A stretch of 64,000 bases of DNA, taken from Morinoia aosen (taxonomy: Eukaryota > Arthropoda > Malacostraca > Amphipoda > Talitridae). Within the stretch, counting starts at the first letter, position 1. Every line of letters starts with the position of its first letter. Below the pieces are notes generated by a model that made no database searches, was not told where the DNA came from, and saw only the letters and a list, made by a program, of their open reading frames with translations. Where the stretch lies: NCBI GenBank assembly GCA_030386875.1, contig CM059562.1, forward strand, positions 77,744,095-77,808,094. Direction: 5' to 3'. The translations under genes were made by a program, and so were the position numbers. Below, piece by piece: positions 1 to 12,172 of this stretch.

Positions 1-1250
1 TGACGCTGCGACTGCGCTGCGATTGCCGTCAGCGACAGAAGCGAAGGGACGACATTTTTGCTCCCTTAATGGACGATCGTTGCGCATGGCTTGGACCAGC
101 GAAAATAATGCAGGTTTTTGTCTCGATATTCGCGGCCAGACTTGCAACGTGAACACTTTTGATTTAGTTTCGAATGATGGGAGATGCAGAATGGATACCC
201 GAGTTTAATGTGAAAATTAATTAGTGGGTTAAAATAATGCAGGAATTTAATAACTTTGAAATTAAATATTATAATACCACCGTTTCTTTCCCCGATACTG
301 AGAGGCAGATCCAATCTGGTTTTCTATTAAATGCAATTTAAAATCCTATTGCAGGTCCTCAAACTTCAAGTTTCGTATTGGTACTTACAATCTCAAAAGA
401 AACTAAACGCAGTTTTGTACATGAAATAACTGCGTTGATGAATTTCGAATAGCTCAGTCACATACATGGAATTTTACCCTATCCTGGCACTATTTACATA
501 ATAAATTATGTTGTTTCAATATCTTCAGGTAGAAAAATTTTTACAGAAAAAAATTAGTAAAGATGTAAAGAAACTTGATTCTAAAAATTCTTCCAGAATT
601 AACGTCCCTCCAACAAAGTAAATTTATAGAAAACGGGAGTGAATTTGGAAAAATCTTCGGTAGTGCAACGTAAAATTTCACTAACTCCTCAGGCAACGCA
701 CGCAATGTTGTGCTCATGTAAATCAGGGCATTTTGTTGTTTCTATAATGACTAGACTCAAATAATAAATTATTAAACTACCTTGGAAAATTAAAAAAAAA
801 TTCTCTGTTTTTTGAGCTCAAAAAATTGCACGTTCTACATACCGAAATTCAATAACCTGTCAACCTACAACTTGCTGCTAAATTATGAAAATCCCATAAT
901 TTGTTCGTTATCATATCACTACGTAAATCTGATATTCACTTTTCGTTAGATTTAATATGGAGGGGTAAGAATTAACGTGGCTTAAAACAGATAATTAAAA
1001 AAAGTAATTAAGAATTGATCAAAATGGTAGGAGAGACATCTTCTAGAATGAAAACTGTGTCAATGTCAATTTTCATGCAAAATTTTACAGTCTGCAGGTG
1101 GCGAATCATAGAATCAGGATCGTTCAATTGACCCAAAGTCCCCGGCGGCCCCGAAACTTGGTTAGAAGCACCGCAATAAAGAAATAACTTTAACGACAGG
1201 GCTTCGAGATCAAGTTTAAGAGCCTTTCTCTTTGATGTCTTTCCGATAAT
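1..1250. other. AT-rich stretch without a recognisable gene
   Basis: The frames here are short and look like chance openings. There is no recognisable protein motif, RNA gene, tandem array or transposon end. The first 200 bases and about 1,130-1,220 are somewhat richer in G and C than the rest. Confidence 0.6.
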
Positions 1251-1254
1251 ACAA

Positions 1255-1440
1255 AATGAGGAGCCAGTCGTAAGTCGGCTTTATGACTTATTAAGTCTCG
1301 GCCAGAGGCACGTGTGTATGGCCGTTGTTAGCAATATCCAAGCCGAACACGAAAAGTAATTAGCCGTTTTTATTGACCAATCGCCAGGCTTCAGTAATTA
1401 TCAGCTCAAAATTAAGGTAACAGTTTTATTGTTCATATCT
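1255..1440. promoter_or_regulatory. Candidate regulatory island (speculative)
   Basis: A GC-richer island between AT-rich flanks. It contains an E-box-like CACGTG near 1,310 and TAATTA-type homeodomain cores (AGTAATTAGC near 1,357, AGTAATTATC near 1,393). Non-repetitive islands of this kind are often conserved enhancers in arthropod gene deserts. That is inference only: no alignment was available and no gene lies nearby. Confidence 0.2.
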
Positions 1441-4400
1441 TGCTGTAATACTTCCGTCTAGCTGCAAATAATCATGATGAATAGTTCTCTGTTAACGATA
1501 CCCAAAATAACCACAATTTATTATTTTACCTTCCATGTTGATGCAACGTAAGGCGCACTTCAAATCGCATACACGATGAAACGTTTTGGTCTTACCGTTT
1601 CATGATATTTTTGTTTTGGGAAAATTTAGCGACAGATTTTGCTGTGCGTCGTACAACATGTTACGTATTCCTTTTGACCGCGAAAGCCAGTTCCTTTCAC
1701 TGAAAGTTTAAGGTATTTTCACTCAAAACTAAACTTCTCTCGCACAAAAAACAGCAGACCCAAAGTACGGCGATACTAACCTAAAGTGTGCTGACAAAGC
1801 AAATTTTTAGTATTTCCCAACAGTAAATTGAGAGAAAATATCATATTAGAATATAGCAGATGTTAAGGGAGGGGCATTCAAAAAGTCGTAAGACTCCTAA
1901 ACAACAAAACCCGCAAAAAACGTGTATACAATGAAACCTGGAGTGAACCTCAAAGATGGTAACTTTTATACCGCGAGGCTTACAAACAAAGGAAAATCTC
2001 GCAAACAGAAACTACAACTGCCCATATGTTAAAATCCTGCATTGATGTAACTTATGGTTCGCACAGTATATTAAAACGACTTAAAAAGACACAGCATATT
2101 CAGAGACGGAATAGAGCCTGTTAGAAAGTCATCAGGTGTGGACCGATCAGCTTCAAACTTGCACAAATGGCAAATGATTAATCGATGTTATTGAAGTTAA
2201 TGAAGAATGACTTAATAAATTAATAATTTGATGAAATAGACACTATTGGGACAGACCAGGAATATTTCTTAAAAACTTCTCATTATATTAGGACTTTGAT
2301 CAAAATTAACATTGATTAATATTAACCACATATTTACTGCCTGTATTCTTTATTGAAATGTCTACTAGAAATAATTACGCAAGCAAAATAGTAAAATCGA
2401 AATCTGTTTCGATTCATTTTAGCCAATAGTAATAAAAAATATTGTCTGCAGCTTTGTATATGCATGCAAATTGTCCCACAGCCGACATCGACCTGCAAAA
2501 ATTTTTGTGATATATCTCAATTCATGTCACTCTAACTCAATGTTTTGCTGTTTTCATAATGCTACAAACTTTTAAAAAATTGCATTTTAAATATAGGCTT
2601 GTGTTTTTTCAAGAATCATTTAAATTTCCTTTTATTTGGATGCCAGTTGCTACATAGAACGAATTTGACTTGCTTTTTGTTTCATTTTTACCACGTGCAA
2701 AACTTTGAAAAGCACAAACAAAACAAACCAGTCTTTTGACAAAAACAAAAACCACACAGAATTGCGTACAACCAATTTTAATTCATTCTGAAAGCAATTC
2801 ACTGCACGTTCGAATCACAGATAGTGGTAAAGAAATATGAGCTTGCACAAGATCTATATCGTAACGGCAATGAAACAGAACTGTGTTGTAAACATTTTAC
2901 CTTAGAAAACTGACGAGGAAAAAAATGAGCAGAGGTAGGTTTCAAACGGAATATGGAATGATTCACCTTAGTAACCTGCGCCAACTCCAGGCAGAATGAA
3001 AATAAACTAGAGCTTGATTGATATATCTTGCAGTAGTTCACCTTTGAGAAGCCAGAAACATTTGATGGTCGACTGCGGATTGCTAAAAAAAAGCTTGCAT
3101 GAATGAATTGAAGTTTGGTAAATGATTTTCTCCTGTATTTCTCTTAGCCGCTTGGCAAAAAATAAAAAAGTTAGGCAAATCTTATTTGAAGTGCCTGCTT
3201 CTTCTGGACAATTTCAAAGTCAACCTAGACGAGACAGAGCTCGTTCTAGGAATATTTTAGAACTCAACATAGTTTTTCCAAACTCTAGGAATAATTTTAG
3301 CGTCTCCAGCCACTGTATTTCGCATCGTTGATCATGCTTATAAATCGAGGTGTAATGAGAAACCTGCAAGAATGTTACCAAAAAGATTTTATACTCCAAA
3401 TGATGTCTACCGTCATGTATCCAGCTGCATCTCAGCGTCAGCTCACTAGTAAAATAACATAGTGAACGTTGAGGGACGTGGGACAGTATTCAAGTGGACG
3501 CTCTTTCAAGTGTGTGGTGGAATTCAGCGGCTGTAAAAATTTGATGGGAGAACACCATAATAGTCTCCAAGAAAACACGGAAGAACGTAAGGTTTAAGAC
3601 TCGCACAAATTCTAAAAACCATAAATTTTCCCTCAATTAACTATCGACAGCTAAATCTGAAAAACCAGGATTTGGAAGGGGAGATTATGGGAACAAATGC
3701 TGCTGAATTGACTAGCCTATTGCATGATACAATGTGCTTCTCTGTAATTTGAAAAAGATTTTTATCGCATAAAAAACCTGCAACGATAACTTCCATGAGC
3801 AGCCTTAGGCCGTGATGACTTTGTAATCAACTAATCTATCACCAATTGAAATCTACCGAATTAAAACAAGTTTTGCAATATTTCCCTTCGAAACTATCCT
3901 TTTTTATGATTATCAATGCATTACAACCCTTTAGGTTCATAGGCATAAACACACGCAGGTATGTGGTGCATAACTTATTTAGACTATGAGATAATTTTGT
4001 AATATAATTTCGTTTTTCACTCGCTTTCTGCTGCACATTGTACTAATTATGTTACTAGAACGTGAGGTTCTAACATAATGGAGTCAAAACTAATGCTTTT
4101 GCAATATGATAAACGCCAACAATATTGAAATATTATTAAACAGCTTAGTTAAATGACGCGACTTCAATAACAGAGCGGACGCTAATATTCCAAAACCAGA
4201 GCTCTCTTTCAAATAAGGAAAGTTTTCTCTTTCGCCGTGTAGTCGTTCTACTTTAACAGATCTGCATTGCTAACATAAGAATTACTTCCTATTACTGACA
4301 AGGTATTGGTATTTTATTACAAAGACGCGGCCAAATAATCTCCGAACATTTCAGTGGTTTTTATTTATGCTCATTCCTATTCCATTGCTACAGGTAATCA

Positions 4401-4780
4401 TTATGAAGCTCATAGCATTGCTAAACGATGCTTTAATTTAGTTTAAGAGCCTACTTTAATCATTCGTAAATGTTAACAACATGGAAAAATGAAATATTCA
4501 TCTAAAGTTTTTAGCAGCATCAAATATTTAGCCTTACAACTCCAGTTCATCCTTCATTTCAATTATACTTTGATAATTGAAATATTTTTGTTTTAGAAGT
4601 TGAGGAAATACGCCCATCTAACGCTTATTTATTTCTATCAATGTCATTCAAAGAAGCAACGTACAGGAGTTTAGGTTTCCTATATTCTCCTTTAGAAAAA
4701 AAATAATTTTGACTCAAATTTAGGCAACAATAAAAACGGCTCCTCTTTCCTCTGTCCCAGAATAACGTCACTGAACACCG
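1441..4780. other. AT-rich non-repetitive stretch, no gene seen
   Basis: Longest frames are under 100 codons and show no family motif or coding-like composition. No array or terminal-repeat element was recognised. The frames at 2,799-3,041 and 3,839-4,036 on the minus strand and 3,122-3,331 on the plus strand were read and judged chance openings. Confidence 0.55.
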
Positions 4781-4789
4781 ACAACCGCA

Positions 4790-5190
4790 TGCCAGTTCGC
4801 ACATTATTTTCAATTTGAATTGAACAGGAAGCTCGGAATAAAATAAGAGGACTTCGGCCGACCTCCGTACGTGGGCTCTCAATGTCAATGCAGATAAGGA
4901 GGCCACATCGGCGTCGAGGTGGCATTGTTGCGCTCAGGCCCTAAAAGAGATAGCGGAGGAAAGCTTGCTCTTTTGCCCGCAAGATGGCGAACGTTGAGGA
5001 GACAGCGCATATCACTCAGAGTTTATCAGGCACTATCACTCCAGGCACGCACAATGGCAAGGGTCCCGTGCCCACAAGGACTGCTTCCTAAAACTGTCGC
5101 CAACTCTGTGATATGAAGACTGAGGAAACGCGCTCGCATGGAAAGCGCGAGCCTCTTGGATTATGATGACTTCTCTGGGTCGCCTGTGAT
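4790..5190. other. GC-richer island, function unknown
   Basis: This block is clearly richer in G and C, and in CpG, than its flanks. Frames of 65-93 codons are open on both strands, but none has a recognisable domain or a good splice-site pair. It could be an undetected exon, a regulatory element or unique non-coding sequence. Confidence 0.3.
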
Positions 5191-5875
5191 GTTCTTTTGG
5201 GAATTGAAATGCTCTAAAGTTTTGTAGCAATTACGTAGAAAAATTTCAGGAGAAATATTATTCAACTTTCGATAGCTCGAACAGAAATCTTTGTGCTATA
5301 GCAAGTAGCAGTATGAAAGTCATACAAAAAAGCTAAAGCCTACTTCGATATGTGTTACCGTGTCCTAGTTGCCATAAGTTACAAAAATGCGAACGTTTCA
5401 CACGGTTAGGCAAGGAAAGGAACTCAATTTTGTTGTACTTTTCTATCAATCATTTTGTTTCAACATTCTACACGGGTATTACGAATGCAATGTGTTATAA
5501 TCATTTAAGGATGTTAATGTTAAGGTGTTTTAAAAACCAATGTATCGACATTTCATGTTTGTACTTAATTGGAAATAAAATGTTTTTCTTTTCTTTTCTT
5601 TCTTTTTCGTTGTCATTCCTATCACTGATAGAAAAAATATTGCACGATAATCTGGGTCTAAACTGGGGTGTGATAAAAGAACATAAAAACGGTTTGGTGT
5701 TATCTAAAGTAAATTCTGACATATCTTCGGGCTCGTACAGTCTAAAACATTGACCATTTTTTCGAAGGCTTCATCAATCCTTTAGAAGTGATTCTTTTGA
5801 CTTAAAAATCGTTCTCAGTGCTGAAGTCACTTAAAGCTCTAATCGAAGAGAATAAAATTACACTTCAAAACGCCA
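5191..5875. other. AT-rich stretch with a TTTCT-type run
   Basis: It includes a pyrimidine-rich simple-sequence run near 5,583-5,615 (repeated TTTTC/TTTCT). The overlapping frame at 5,352-5,753 is T-rich and low in complexity. No gene is recognised. Confidence 0.5.
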
Positions 5876-5879
5876 TAAA

Positions 5880-6260
5880 GACGCTCAATCTCGGTGTTAC
5901 CTGGCATTGTTGAGGGCATTAAAGTGCGAAAATTTCGTGAGTGCGAGCCACTCTGTTGCCAAGGAGCGGCCGCCATTGTGGCCTTTGTTGCCATCACGAT
6001 GTCCATCCATCTGATGGCCGCTCCTGACTGTCCCTCGCCAAGTCGCTTCTGGAGAACACGTAGGAAAACTTTGCCTGGCTTGATACGACGGCAGAGCTGA
6101 GTTTCAATTCTTGGATCCGCTTTCAAGAGGGCAGCTGCGGCACTTAATTTTTCCTTTCACAGAGACCGAAACAAAAGAGCAAAACCTGCTCTTGGGGAGA
6201 TTCATAATAGAAGAAATGCGCGGCTCTTCAGTCGCTGAAGCTTCTTTGGTTTCGACCTTT
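5880..6260. other. GC-richer island, possible exon or regulatory block
   Basis: GC-rich and CpG-containing, with frames on both strands (minus 5,839-6,126, 95 codons; plus 5,894-6,100, 68 codons). Neither shows a known domain, and having both strands open is what GC-rich non-coding DNA often does. Not assigned. Confidence 0.25.
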
Positions 6261-8540
6261 AGAAGGGACCATTGAAAACTCTCGCTACTTTAACAAGTGA
6301 CGTATTTATTTTTTACCACAACCGAATCCAGTTGCTAATAATTCATTGTTAAACTCCCTTTATGCTCAGTTTGATAAGAATATGATGACTAGATATGCAC
6401 GTAAATATTATTTTCGCAAAGATCGTGATTATTTGAATCTTATCTTTAAGCTTTTTCCGGCCCTGAATTAAAAGGTTCAAATTTTGGAGAAAAGAATCGT
6501 AGTGTCATTCCACACCGCCGGCGTCGCACACAAAGGCCCTTGCCTTGTTTCCAGCCGGAATAGGACTCAACGAAGCAGTTTTAACTTTTTCACATTTGTT
6601 GCGCAAAAAACTTATCTGCTCTGATCGTCCAATGACGATTCAAAAGTTAACAACTCCGAAGCCTTCGCAGAGAAGGACAGCTGGTTAACAAAAACCTTTC
6701 GGCCAAGTTGGGTCTGAGATCCGAGCTATAAGATCAGAGAGGAGCTTGGCTTGCAGCAGTTATCGCCGAAATGAATCGTCGAGACTTGCCGAAGTTTGAA
6801 CAATAAAACACTGCTGGGACGCTACACGGTTCCGCAGGGCATCGTTTTCAGACACCTTGTAAGAAAGAAAATAAACACTTATACGTGATCTGGTTCAGTA
6901 CCACCGTTTAAAAATTTTCCTTGTCGAAGCATTTGAGTATTCTCAACATACACAGAACTTACGCCAGAGGCGCTGCAGCAGTTTCTTCTGAAGTACTTTG
7001 ACTTCAGAAATACTCCACTGCCCAGATGGAATGAAAAAAAATATTTTTTAACGTCAAACCAGGATTTGTTTACTCTCCAAAAAATAACAATCTCAAAATT
7101 TACGAAGCACTCGTGTGTTGGAAACGAAATTGCCTTTTATTTCTTTGCAGGCGACTTGAGCAAAGCGCCAGCATTTAACGACAAAGCCGACTATCTGCCA
7201 GCCACACGAAGTTATTTCCGGTGCCTGACAAAGAACAGACATATTTCGTCAGATGAGTGCAAAACCTTTCTTGTAATTCTGGGTCCAGGGTGAAGCTCTG
7301 CACTGCCACCACCAACACTTACCCAAGCCTCCCGCCTTCCTGCTCAATTGGAACAAATTTCCCTGAGGTGCCATAATTTCTTTTGGTGGCCAGTGAACAC
7401 AAAGGCAAATTTTCACATCGTTTACGACGCAGGTGTTGAGGAGAAGGCGACCAGGTCGTGTTGTTACGTGGGAACCTTTCCGTTAGTTAGGCAATGAGTT
7501 TCGCTAAGCACTGTTTAATGAATGGTAAGGATATATAAATCAAAGTAAAAATAAGTTAACTAAACAAGATTTTGCGGCAGTTTGAATAATGCAAATAATT
7601 GGTGAAGAAACTTGACTGAAAGAAGTAAGGTCGACGCGAATTATGTTACTTTGAATCAAGTTAAAACAATAAAAAATCATAAGTTGTGTAATAGCAAGCT
7701 TAATTAAGTAAATTATACAGCACCATGTACAACACTTTCATATACATCAAAAAACGCCTAAAAAAATCACTCAAAATGCCGGTGAAAAACGATCCCTTTA
7801 AAGTGTGCGGTTTATTTACGTGATTATATAAGCAGAGATTTGATCAAATGTTCCTTGGGTACGTAGAATGAAATAAGATTTACAGTGCAGGTCTTAGTTA
7901 ACGTTTTCATTTTTCTCATTGCATCGAAAATGAACCAGCGCTGAAAAGATGGAAACTCTTCTTTTGACAAATTTAATTAAAATTTGAGTGAATAAAAGGA
8001 GTATAAAATTTTACTTTCTGCATTTGTCAATAAAAAGCACAGAATGCGATGAAATAGGAAATTTGCATTGACGTGAAAGGCATTCATGAAATCTCTACAA
8101 CGTTTTCATATAAACCAACGTCTATTTATGCGTCAAAAAATTTATGTGAGTAGAGAGTACAATATAATATTGCTGGGAAATCATCCCTTCAATTTTTCAT
8201 TGATTTTAACTGGATTCGTTTGCTAGGTAATCAGATGACAAAAATTTAATCGTTTTGACCAATAAAGTTGACAATAAACTCTACAACTAATGTAAATTCT
8301 CAAATTTCACAATTATCTCGATGACAATTTTTGCTATCCTTCACACGCAGGCGGTGCTCCTCGAAACAAACTTAGCAGCAAAACTCGACGCGAACTGCAA
8401 ATAAAAAACTGTTGAGTTCGATGCCAAACTGCCCCGTCCGACCTCGAACAACAGATGCTCCCTCACTCACTTTAGCTAAGAAGAGCTTAAGCCTAAACTT
8501 TCAGCTGCGTCGTCCGAGCTCAGGCAACAGGAGCGTTTGA
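6261..8540. other. Mostly AT-rich, no gene recognised
   Basis: A mildly GC-richer part lies at about 6,500-6,850. The rest is AT-rich. No recognisable coding frame, RNA gene, terminal-repeat element or tandem array was seen. Confidence 0.55.
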
Positions 8541-8554
8541 ACGACCGGAAATTA

Positions 8555-8705
8555 TTTTTAGGACTTTAAGAGCATGAAAGACTTTTGGGACTTTGGAAAC
8601 TTCAGAGACTTCGGAGATTTTGGGGACTTTGAGAAATCGAGACATTGTAAAGGATTTATGAGACTGGCGAGACTTTAGGTATTTAGTAGACTTAGCGAGT
8701 TTTAC
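8555..8705 (+). repeat. Degenerate short tandem repeat (GGACTTTG/GAGACTT)
   Basis: GACTT-containing units recur roughly every 12 bases (for example GGGACTTTGG, GAGACTTCGG, GGGGACTTTGAG) and decay toward the 3' side. This is an old short-unit minisatellite. The minus-strand frame across it (8,520-8,762) encodes a repetitive V/S/K-rich peptide and is a by-product of the repeat. Confidence 0.65.
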
Positions 8706-8944
8706 AGAGTTTTTGAGTGTTTTTATGAAGCTACTTAACGTCATTTGGTTGACATTGCACATCGATTTTTCTTAACTTTTATTCGAACATAAACGGGGAT
8801 ACCAAAAAATATACATTCTAGCCCACTCACACGAACTGAGAGAATTGCTGTAAAAATGCGAGACAAACTAGACTTTATTCCAATCGCAAGATTTTATTTC
8901 GAAAAAGAGAAGAATGCCATAAGGAATGTACTCCGGTGTGCTTG

Positions 8945-9185
8945 TTCTAGGACCTCCGATAAGTATGGAGAATTTTTATTTTTGTTTCTTTCGTGGTTAT
9001 GTTGGAAATTTGATTTTAATATTTATTTGGTTCAGTCTCTAAAATAAAGATTACCATTAATTCCTATGAACTCCAATTAGTATAGAGAATTGTTTTCACG
9101 GTTTCCTTCGTGGCTACATTTCGTTTTAATACTTTGTTGGATCAGCATTTAAAATGAAGATTACCATTGATTTCTACGATTCTCG
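8945..9185 (+). repeat. Tandem duplication, unit about 117 bp
   Basis: Two diverged copies follow each other. The anchor TCGTGG starts at 8,991 and again at 9,108, and AAGATTACCATT(A/G)ATT recurs with the same spacing. The copies differ at many positions, so the duplication is old. No protein sense was found. Confidence 0.7.
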
Positions 9186-9594
9186 AAGCTCTAAAACTTG
9201 ATGTTCTTTACGAGTGGAAATTGTCAAAAGAGTCAAAGAAAACCTAAGCCTTTTTTTGTCAGGGTCAAGCGAGGACTTTTCACGAACTTCTCAACGGAAA
9301 CTTCTCTTATTTTTTATCAAGATCAATTTTAAATTATTTAAGCTTTTTTCGAGTTTCCTTTACGTAGCAGTCGCAGAGCTTATTATTTTGTCCATGATTC
9401 TCTCCGTTTATGTTTTCGCGTCGGAATGGCTTGTTACTTTGAAACAGCCTTAAACAGCATAGAATCAATTTGATATCTGTCAAGAAAACCACCACAGCAT
9501 ATATTTAACAGCAAACAAGTTTCCAAAATATCACTCAAATGAACATCATGATACCATAATAGCATTGGCTAAAGCATACATACCTTCCCTATCC

Positions 9595-9975
9595 CTTATT
9601 CTGCGTTCATTTCTGCCCGCGCAGATGCAATAGGCCTCCAGTGACACAGTTCCTCGGCTCGGCCATTATCGACATCGCAAATGAACAAGTGTGACACCAT
9701 GGCACGTTTTCTTTTCCTTGAGGTGCCGCCCGTTACGGTCGTCGCATCGAGTAATTGCACCAAAAACGGTCCAGGACGACCCGTGTAATGGTGCAGAAAA
9801 TACGGCACGAGCTACGACCCGTCCCGGGTCCTTTATCCATAAAAAACTAAAAAGCTTCCTGTCCCTACATTCCCTTCTTCGCCAGCGCGTCGTCCGCTGC
9901 CTTTTAGATTTGACGATGGTTGCTTTCAGGGCTTTTTTGGGGAGGGCTCTGTGGTGTTGTAGGGCAGGCTAGCAG
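9595..9975. other. GC-richer island, function unknown
   Basis: A CpG-rich block between AT-rich flanks. Frames are open on both strands (minus 9,596-9,808; plus 9,691-9,972) without a recognised domain. Candidate regulatory element or lost exon, not assignable from sequence alone. Confidence 0.25.
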
Positions 9976-12170
9976 GTGGAGATCTTTTTGCAGCTCGCTT
10001 CCATGCTGTTTGAAATTTGTCATTGAATTGAGCAATAATTTTTTGCAAAAGGATTTCTGTGTGCGTGCGCCGGCTTGTTACCTCTATCTGAAATTTGTTT
10101 ATTCAGAAGTACTGCCTTTGAGCAGCTCTGTTAGTGCATGTGGATAAATTGTCAGGTGAGTTAGAAATTATTTTGCATGCTTGAAGAAATGGCGTACACT
10201 TCCCGTTGCAATCAGTATATTTGAAAACTTTAGTCGCGTCATTGTACATTTGTAAATATTTTTCGGAAATTCTTAGTCAAATGATCCCAAAAAATACAAA
10301 TTTTGCTTTGAATTATTTTTTCATTGACGTTCGCGGTTCAACCTACTATAAGCAATCTATCTTCGGTACGTAGTATGTATACACCGAATAGTGGAACTCT
10401 AAATGATTTCCCTCTCTACGATCTAGAAACTTACTTCTTATTTTTAGACCACGACTATAAAGTTCTAAAATGAGCTGTAAAACATTCATCGGCTGACGTT
10501 GAATCTGAATTAATAAATGACGAGAAAAAATTTCATACCTGCTAGTATCACCACATACTCGTGTTATTATTATTTTGTTATCATCTTTTGATAATATTTT
10601 CTAGGTATTGCAACGCAATCAATTTTTTTTATTTTAAGACAGATATTTTATTTCTAATAGCTCTCACTGAAACCACCTTCCTCGCATTTAGACGCCATAT
10701 TTCACAAAAGTAAGCATCAGCAGTCGAAATGCGTTATCGAACAGCAAGTTAATTGTAATGAAATTCATGGCATTCTGAAAGCTCTCGCACAAATTCTCCC
10801 TTGAAGAACGATCAAACCCAAACATCTGAGAATTGGTGTTATTTGAAAAGTCCAGCAACTGCGTCAGGAAATTTCCACTAGACAAGGGGCTGGCTATAGC
10901 GAGAGGGAATTTCAACTACCTGCGTAAATGAAGAGCTATTGACGTTCAAACTAAATGATCCAATTCTGAAAGTTGTAAAAACGGAAGCGAGAATTTTGGC
11001 ATAAGTTCGAATATACTCTTGGGGTAGAGCTGAGAGCCGAGTTGAGGTCATTCCATTCTTGTAAGTCATTCCATTCTTTGGTCTCTCTTCTCTCAAGGGC
11101 ATCGTGACAATTGTCTCGACGATCTGGGTCTGTTCAGTCTAAGGTCCAGTAAATATTTGTCAGTCAACATGGATCAGTTATATTTAACTGATGTCGAACA
11201 CATTGACGCTACCTCGAATACTTGAAGCACTTTGACCAGAGGTGGGTTAATTATGAACGACGATGTATTTGTGTTCAGGTCTCGAACAGGTTTCTGTACC
11301 TCTATGGATAATGATTCTCATAGAAGAGACTTTGCTTCCACTACCTGGTAAAAGTGGGAGCATAATTGTTTGTTGATCATTTATGTGTTGTAAATATTTC
11401 CCTGCATGAGTATAAAATATGATGCAAGTCTTGTTTTGTCTATCCATCCAAGATGTTTAGGACACTTTCTCGGAAATATCTCACGCTCGTCCCGAGAGAA
11501 ATTTGACCCCATATGGAAAAAATTTTGCTCCTCAAATTCAGAGAGACAAATTTCAACCCTTCAAGATGAGACCAGGATTTGAAAGTATTGAATTTTGTGT
11601 TGGGGTATTAATAATTATATCATGTTTACTTTTCGGCTTATAAGAATAATTAACTCGCGGACAATGATTTAGTTTATTTTATTCATTCTTTTTTAAAAAT
11701 GTCGATTGAAGTAAATCCGCTAAAGCCACAAAACACTCCACTTTTGAAGTATTACATGCTCGTCATTTCGCGGATATTTCTACGAACATTGTGATAAAAA
11801 TTTATAAAAAACTTTAAAAAACATTAAATAGTTTACAAGGTGAGTAATTGAAAAATTCCTAATTTTTTATAGAAAATAATATAACTTTAAGAGAAAATTA
11901 AGGAATGGTTTCTTCAAAGTATGGGCCATCGTTTCCAATGCATTTTGCTCATCTATTCTTCAAATTGTGGATGCCCTTCTTGAAAAATCGGCCACATTTC
12001 GAAATATTCCAGTGAGAGAATTATTTTTTTTAAGTTTAGTGATTTTTAAAGTGTTGTTGGGAAAGAACAAAAGACATCGATGGAAATAAGCGGTCGTGTG
12101 ACGGAGCCGAAAAGTGAAAACAACGGGTGGATCTAGAGCTCCCTGTCAAGTGCAGAAATGGTGTCTGATA
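9976..12170. other. AT-rich stretch, no gene recognised
   Basis: No frame above about 75 codons and no recognised motif, array or transposon end. A small direct duplication, CATTCCATTCTTG then CATTCCATTCTTTG, lies at about 11,048-11,080. Confidence 0.55.
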
Positions 12171-12172
12171 TT